This document shows, one piece after another, positions 58,667 through 64,000 of a DNA stretch of 64,000 bases. How positions within the stretch are numbered: position 1 is the stretch's first letter; the number at the start of each line of letters is the position of its first letter. The translations under genes were made by a program, and so were the position numbers. Source of the stretch: Nitrospirota bacterium (lineage in GTDB: Bacteria > Nitrospirota > JACRHJ01); NCBI GenBank assembly GCA_021784575.1, contig JAJYHX010000003.1:124001-188000 (forward strand). The letters run 5' to 3'. The notes beneath the pieces are model-generated. The model had not been told where the DNA came from, ran no database searches, and saw only the letters and a program-made list of their open reading frames with translations.

Positions 58667-60199
58667 TTATATCAGCTTCCTGTCGAGGCTTCTGTATTGT
58701 ATGGCTTCGGAGACGTCCCGTGCCTGGATGCTCTCGCGGTTTGCGAGGTCGGCAATTGTGCGGGCGACCTTGATGATGCGGTTGTATGCGCGGGCGGAGA
58801 GGCCGAGCCGCTCCACGGCGTTTTCGAGGAGGGAATGCGTCTTGTCGTCGAGGGCGCAGAAGCGTTTTAAGTGCCGGGGCTTCATCTGGGAGTTGCAGTA
58901 AATGCCGTCCTCGTTAAGTCTTTTAACCTGTGCGGCCCGCGCCTTGTTCACCCGCTCGCGCACCTTTTCGGAGCTTTCTCCCGGGCGGTCGTCGGAGAGC
59001 TCGCGATACTTCACGGACGGCACCTCCACGTGCAGGTCTATCCTGTCGAGGAGCGGTCCGGACACCCGCGCACGGTACCTTTGTATCTGGTGCGGCGTGC
59101 AGGCGCACCGGTGAGAGCTGTCCGCGTGGAAACCACAGGGGCAGGGGTTCATGGCCGCGACGAGCATGAACGAAGCCGGGAAGGTTATGGAGGCCGTGGC
59201 GCGGGATATGGTCACCTGCCTGTCCTCCAGCGGCTGGCGCAGCACTTCAAGGGCGTTTCTGTGGAATTCCGGCAGTTCGTCGAGGAACAAGACCCCGTTG
59301 TGCGAGAGGCTGACCTCGCCCGGCCTCGGGTATGCGCCTCCGCCGATAAGCCCGGCGTCGGAAATGGTATGGTGCGGGCTTCTGAAAGGCCGGGTGGCCA
59401 CGAGCGGCCTGTCCGGCGGGATAAGCCCGGCGACGCTGTGAACCTTCGTCGTCTCGATGGCTTCGTCGAAACCCATGTCCGGGAGCACGGTTACAAGCCT
59501 CCTGGCGAGCATGGTCTTGCCGGAGCCGGGCGGCCCTATCATCAGGACATTGTGTCCGCCGGCGGCGGCGATCTCAAGCGCGCGCTTCACGTGCTCCTGG
59601 CCCTTGACCTCGGAGAAGTCCTCCAGGTACCGGGAATTTTCCAGGAACAGGCGGGATACGTCCATGCTGAATTTCTGAAGGATTCCCTCGCCCCGGAAGA
59701 ACTCCACCACGGATGCGAGGTCATCGGCCCCGTAAACGTCCACTCCGCCGACAACAGCCGCCTCTTCCGCGTTCCCGCGCGGCAGTATAAGCCCCCTGAA
59801 CCCCTCCGCGGACGCCTTTACGGCCATCGGGAGCGCGCCCCGCACGGGCTTTATGCGCCCGTCGAGGGAGAGCTCCCCGACAATCATATATCCGGACAGG
59901 GCCTCCTGCCGAAGGATGCCTTCCGAGGCGATAATGCCGAGGGCTATAGGAAGGTCGAAGGCCGAGCCCTCCTTTTTTATGTTCGCGGGGGCAAGGTTTA
60001 TGACAATCTGCTTGAGCGGGAAGTCGAATCCGTTGTTCTTGAGCGCGGAACGGACACGGTCCTTGCTCTCCTTTATCGCGGCGTCCGGAAGCCCCACCGT
60101 AGCAAAATAAGGGAGGCCGCGCGCCGTGACATCGACCTCCACCTCCACCACATACGCGTCTATCCCAAGCACGGCGCCTGAAGTTATTTTTGAAAGCAA
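58667..60199 (-). CDS. comM: YifB/ComM family Mg-chelatase-like AAA ATPase (TTG start)
   Basis: LSKITSGAVLGIDAYVVEVEVDVTARGLPYFATVGLPDAAIKESKDRVRSALKN; SD AAGGAG before TTG at 60199. Confidence 0.94.
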   Translation of the reverse strand: MLSKITSGAVLGIDAYVVEVEVDVTARGLPYFATVGLPDAAIKESKDRVRSALKNNGFDFPLKQIVINLAPANIKKEGSAFDLPIALGIIASEGILRQEALSGYMIVGELSLDGRIKPVRGALPMAVKASAEGFRGLILPRGNAEEAAVVGGVDVYGADDLASVVEFFRGEGILQKFSMDVSRLFLENSRYLEDFSEVKGQEHVKRALEIAAAGGHNVLMIGPPGSGKTMLARRLVTVLPDMGFDEAIETTKVHSVAGLIPPDRPLVATRPFRSPHHTISDAGLIGGGAYPRPGEVSLSHNGVLFLDELPEFHRNALEVLRQPLEDRQVTISRATASITFPASFMLVAAMNPCPCGFHADSSHRCACTPHQIQRYRARVSGPLLDRIDLHVEVPSVKYRELSDDRPGESSEKVRERVNKARAAQVKRLNEDGIYCNSQMKPRHLKRFCALDDKTHSLLENAVERLGLSARAYNRIIKVARTIADLANRESIQARDVSEAIQYRSLDRKLI

Positions 60200-60277
60200 A
60201 TCAGCGCTCCTTATTAAAAATTGAGGGATTATAACCGCAAGAGAGGTCACACCGCAAGCCATTTATGGATAAATAAT

Positions 60278-60306
60278 TTGACTTGTATTTTTTAATTTTA
60301 TAAAAT
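60278..60306 (+). promoter_or_regulatory. Candidate sigma-70-type promoter
   Basis: TTGACT-N17-TAAAAT. Confidence 0.5.
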
Positions 60307-60365
60307 TACAGTGTTGCATTCTCTTTCCTGAGCCCGCAGCCAATAATCCTTAGAGAGACAGGGTA

Positions 60366-62144
60366 ATGGACGAGTTGTTCCAGAAAAACCCGGAGCAGTC
60401 CTTGAAACAGCCTGAAGAAGAGGCGTCTTCTGTCCCGGATACCGAGCTCAAGGCGGTGCGCGAGCTTCTACAGTCCCTCCTTAAAACCAAGCGCGCCTTC
60501 GAGATGTACCCGGCGAACAACCCCATCCTCGCCAGGTTCCAGGACGACATATGCCGCAGGTTCGACGATTTCTTCCAGGACGCCGACAAGCTGCACCTGC
60601 TCGTGCGCCAGCAGGAGATACTCTACAAGGGACAGAACGTATACAAGAACGCGGAAAAGGACGATAACCTGGCCCTTCTGTTCTACAAGGACGGCCTGCG
60701 CGACCTCACCTTCCTCGAAGGATTATCCCACCAAGAGATCATGGATTTTATCGAGGTTATAAGGACGAAGCCTGACACCCTGAGCGAGAACTGGGACGAC
60801 GACATCGTCACGCTCCTGTGGGAGAAGGACTTCGCGCATCTCAGGTATTATGTCGTCGAGGAGTTCTCCGACGGAGAGGCCCTGTCCGAGGAAGAGGCTC
60901 AGAAGCTCCTTGCCGGAGAGAGCAGCGACGACCTCTCTGAGGCGTACAAAGACGCGGACGAGGGCAACAAGGAAATATTCTCGCCGCTCGAAACCATCTC
61001 CATGGGGTTCAAGGGCGTCTTCAGCCTTGGCGAGGAGGAGGTAAAGACCCTGAAGGACGAGATAGAGGGCCTGACGGACGATAAGTTCCTCGACGAAGCG
61101 ATATACTGCCTCTTCGAGAGCCTCTTCATGGAAAAAGGCGCTCCGGACTTCGAGCTTGTCGCGGGAAGCCTTGAGTCTGCGCTCTCGTATCTCGTGCATA
61201 CCGGCGGCTTCAGGACGGCCTCCAATATCCTGAAAAGGTTCAGGGAGCTTTCAGGCGGCGCGGAGGGGTTCAGCCAGGGCGAGACCGACAGGCTGAAGAC
61301 CGCGATAACCCGCGCCGGCAGCGAGAGCAGGGCAAAGATAATAGCCGAGGTGTTGAACAGCGGCCGGGAGATAAATATCGACGACTTCCGGAAATACCTG
61401 GGGCAGCTCGACCGCGCCTCCATAATCCCGCTGTCTAACCTCATGGGCGAGGTGCAGGACATAAAATACAGGAAGACCCTCATAGACGCCCTCGTCTCCC
61501 TCGGCAAGGACAATATCGAAGTCCTGGCCGCCGGGCTTAAAAGCGGACAATGGTATATCGTCCGGAACGTCGCCGCGATACTCGGCAGGATAGGCGACAA
61601 AAAGGCCCTGGAATACTTGAAACAGGCCGTGAAACACCCGGAGCCGAAGGTGCGGCGGGAGGTCGTGCGCGCGCTCGGCATGGTCGGCGGGCCGAAGGCG
61701 GGAGAGATACTCCTCGAAGTGCTGGACGATACCGACCCGCAGATAAGAATGGCGGCGCTCAGATACCTGCCGCAGGCCCAGAACTACTCCGTCCTCGACG
61801 TGCTCGTGGAGGTCATAACGCGCCCGGACTTCGAGGAAAAGGCGCTCTCCGAGAAGCGCGTGTTCCTTGAGGTGCTGGCCGAGATAGGCCAGGAAAAGGT
61901 CATGCCGTTTATGATAAAGCTCCTGAAGAGAAAGGGCTTCCTCTTCGGCAGCGCAAAGAACGAGGAGATGCGCGTCTCGGCGGCGTACGGCCTCGGCAAC
62001 ATCCGCCACAAGGACTCGCTTCACGCCCTCGAGTCCGTATCGTCTCATGCAAAGAAGGGGAGCGCGCTCCACGAGGCCGTGTCCTATTCCGTCCACAAGC
62101 TCGCAGGGCCGGACGGCGCCGCCCTGGAGGTAAAGGATGCCTGA
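60366..62144 (+). CDS. HEAT-repeat protein
   Basis: VRNVAAILGRIGDKKALEYLKQAVKHPEPKVRREVVRALGMVGGPKAGEILLEVLDDTDPQIRMAALRYL. Confidence 0.85.
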   Translation: MDELFQKNPEQSLKQPEEEASSVPDTELKAVRELLQSLLKTKRAFEMYPANNPILARFQDDICRRFDDFFQDADKLHLLVRQQEILYKGQNVYKNAEKDDNLALLFYKDGLRDLTFLEGLSHQEIMDFIEVIRTKPDTLSENWDDDIVTLLWEKDFAHLRYYVVEEFSDGEALSEEEAQKLLAGESSDDLSEAYKDADEGNKEIFSPLETISMGFKGVFSLGEEEVKTLKDEIEGLTDDKFLDEAIYCLFESLFMEKGAPDFELVAGSLESALSYLVHTGGFRTASNILKRFRELSGGAEGFSQGETDRLKTAITRAGSESRAKIIAEVLNSGREINIDDFRKYLGQLDRASIIPLSNLMGEVQDIKYRKTLIDALVSLGKDNIEVLAAGLKSGQWYIVRNVAAILGRIGDKKALEYLKQAVKHPEPKVRREVVRALGMVGGPKAGEILLEVLDDTDPQIRMAALRYLPQAQNYSVLDVLVEVITRPDFEEKALSEKRVFLEVLAEIGQEKVMPFMIKLLKRKGFLFGSAKNEEMRVSAAYGLGNIRHKDSLHALESVSSHAKKGSALHEAVSYSVHKLAGPDGAALEVKDA

Positions 62145-63591
62145 CGTCACATCCCCGTTCAAGACCGAAGGAAGCGGCGCAATCGCCAGGAGCTCCCGCG
62201 TATTCATAAACCAGATACAGGTGCTCATCCGCACCAGCCAGATACACGACATCGGCAACGTCGCGCTTGACCGCCCGGTAACGAACCTCATGGGCGCGCT
62301 CGAAGGGCTTTTCAGGGCGGATACGGAGTTCGCCCTGAAATGCCGCGGCGAATACCTCTACATCGACGATACCCGCGTCCGCTACGACATCGAGGACATG
62401 GCAAGCTACGAGTTCGTGTCGGGCGTTATGAAGGAAAAGAAGATAGGCTCGTTCAACTTCCAGAAGCCGGTATCTCAGGACGACCTGAAAAAATTCGCCT
62501 TCGCCCTGAACTCCTTCGTCCCTCCGGGACAGGACGACCAGCCCGAGGAGGAGTTCAACGACCTCCTCAAGGAAAGAGGCATCTACTCCATCTGGGCCGG
62601 GCCGTTCGAGGAGTCGGAGCAGATAAAACTGGACGACCTTGCCGACCGGCGCAAGATGGCCAAGAAGACATACTTCAAGGCAGTCTCCGTCACCAAGGGC
62701 GTGATGAACAGCATCAAGAGCGAGCAGCCCACGCACTTAAAGAAGGTAAAGCGCGTCATCCAGGGCATTGTGGACATAATACTCGGCGAGGAGGCCTCGC
62801 TCCTGGGCCTTACGGCAATAAAGGACTTCGACGAATACACCTACAACCACTGCGTGAACGTAAGCATCCTCGCCATGACCATAGGCCAGAAGCTCGGGCT
62901 GGACAAGAACATGCTCACGAAACTGGGCATAGCGGCGCTCTTCCACGACATAGGCAAGGTGGACGTGCCTATCGAGATTCTGAACAAGCCCGCGTCGTTT
63001 ACGGAAGACGAATGGACCGTCGTCCGCAGGCACCCGGAGATGGGCGTCAAGGCAATATCGAAGATCCGCGGCCTCAACGAACTCGCCGCAAGCTCGATGG
63101 CCGTCGCCTTCGAGCACCACATCTTTTACGACCTGACCGGCTATCCCGCGACAAGGGAAAAGAAGATGCCGAACTTCTTCTCCCGGATCGTCTCCATATC
63201 CGACCAGTACGACTCCATGACCTCCGCCAGGGTCTACTCGAGGATACCTTATTCGCCGGACAAGGCCCTTTCACTGATGATGGAGCGAAGCGGCGTGCAG
63301 CTCGACCCCCTGCTCTTTAAAATTTTCGCAAACATCATAGGCGTTTATCCCATCGGGACGCTCGTCATGCTGGATACGAGGGAACTGGGGCTTGTGTTTG
63401 AATCGAACCCCAACCTCGAAAAACTCGACAGGCCGAAGGTCATACTGATAACCGACTCCTCCGGGAAGCGCGTCGCCGGCAATACTGTGGATTTAAGCGA
63501 AACCGGGCCCGCGGGGGGCTACAGGCGCAGCATAATAAAGGCCCTCGACCCCAAAAAATACCGCATAAACCTCGCCGAATATTTTCTTTAA
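62137..63591 (+). CDS. HD-GYP domain protein
   Basis: HCVNVSILAMTIGQKLGLD...LFHDIGKVDVPIEILNKP...FEHHIFYDLTGYP. Confidence 0.9.
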   Translation: MPDVTSPFKTEGSGAIARSSRVFINQIQVLIRTSQIHDIGNVALDRPVTNLMGALEGLFRADTEFALKCRGEYLYIDDTRVRYDIEDMASYEFVSGVMKEKKIGSFNFQKPVSQDDLKKFAFALNSFVPPGQDDQPEEEFNDLLKERGIYSIWAGPFEESEQIKLDDLADRRKMAKKTYFKAVSVTKGVMNSIKSEQPTHLKKVKRVIQGIVDIILGEEASLLGLTAIKDFDEYTYNHCVNVSILAMTIGQKLGLDKNMLTKLGIAALFHDIGKVDVPIEILNKPASFTEDEWTVVRRHPEMGVKAISKIRGLNELAASSMAVAFEHHIFYDLTGYPATREKKMPNFFSRIVSISDQYDSMTSARVYSRIPYSPDKALSLMMERSGVQLDPLLFKIFANIIGVYPIGTLVMLDTRELGLVFESNPNLEKLDRPKVILITDSSGKRVAGNTVDLSETGPAGGYRRSIIKALDPKKYRINLAEYFL

Positions 63592-63620
63592 ATCTTATTT
63601 TTTTCTGATAGAATTAAACA

Positions 63621-64000
63621 ATGCAACTCGACCTCTTTGGCCGGAAGGCCGCCAACTCGTCCGTCTGGACTGTAAAAATAGACGGCAAAACAATAAGTTA
63701 CACCCTGCGCAAGTCCGCGCGGGCAAGGCATGTCTGGCTTCGGCTCGGCATCGGCACGGGCCTGGAGGTCGTCGCCCCGGAGAGGATGCCGCTTAAGGAG
63801 CTCGACCAGATACTTGCGAACAAAAGGGCCTGGATTGAGCGACACGTGGCCCTGCCGAGGACGGAGAAGCCCCTGCGCTTAAAACCCCTCGGAAACGGCT
63901 CTAAAATCAAGTACTTGGGCGAGGACCGCCTGCTGAGGGTGCGCATAAACGGGAGCGCCGGAAGCGTCCGGATGGCCGGCGAGGAGGTACTCATGGAGGC
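63621..64000 (+). CDS. YgjP-like metallopeptidase-domain protein, N-terminal part (truncated by window)
   Basis: VKIDGKTISYTLRKSARARHVWLRLGIGTGLEVVAPERMPLKELDQILANKRAWIERH; frame open to window end. Confidence 0.8.
   Translation, partial: MQLDLFGRKAANSSVWTVKIDGKTISYTLRKSARARHVWLRLGIGTGLEVVAPERMPLKELDQILANKRAWIERHVALPRTEKPLRLKPLGNGSKIKYLGEDRLLRVRINGSAGSVRMAGEEVLME

Noticed and set aside
58871-60181. 436-aa plus-strand ORF
   Set aside because: Antisense to the comM-like gene; shadow frame.

Overview
High-GC chromosomal window from a diderm bacterium (lptE, lpxL-like acyltransferase, TolC/MacAB, futalosine-pathway mqnA; lineage not resolvable by eye). Most of it is ordinary: leuS end, lptE, holA, rpsT, murJ, a complete trpEGDCFBA operon, ftsX, a phosphohexomutase, cls, an ASKHA/ferredoxin protein, marR-emrAB, radA, mobA, a TPR lipoprotein, gcvPB, mqnA, macAB-tolC, a comM-like ATPase, HEAT and HD-GYP genes. 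Main unusual items: (1) a cluster at about 46.4-58.4 kb with a textbook sigma-54 promoter, upstream palindromes (candidate UAS), a 73-aa NHLP/Os1348-like small protein, four large secreted DUF11-type proteins (the last with a probable outer-membrane barrel), and flanking genes for an NtrC-type regulator and a REC-histidine kinase; (2) a 1984-bp IS1595-family element with 8-bp target duplications and a coupled P63C passenger gene, which splits a gene whose 199-aa ancestor can be rebuilt exactly, next to a small GIY-YIG-like ORF; (3) a family of about 47-bp palindromic repeats (11 copies) that sit in operon spacers in fixed orientation, abut stop codons and place an SD-like end before the next gene; (4) a three-copy composite intergenic repeat; (5) a parS-like 14-bp palindrome. 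All homology calls are from reading the protein sequences; no searches were run.
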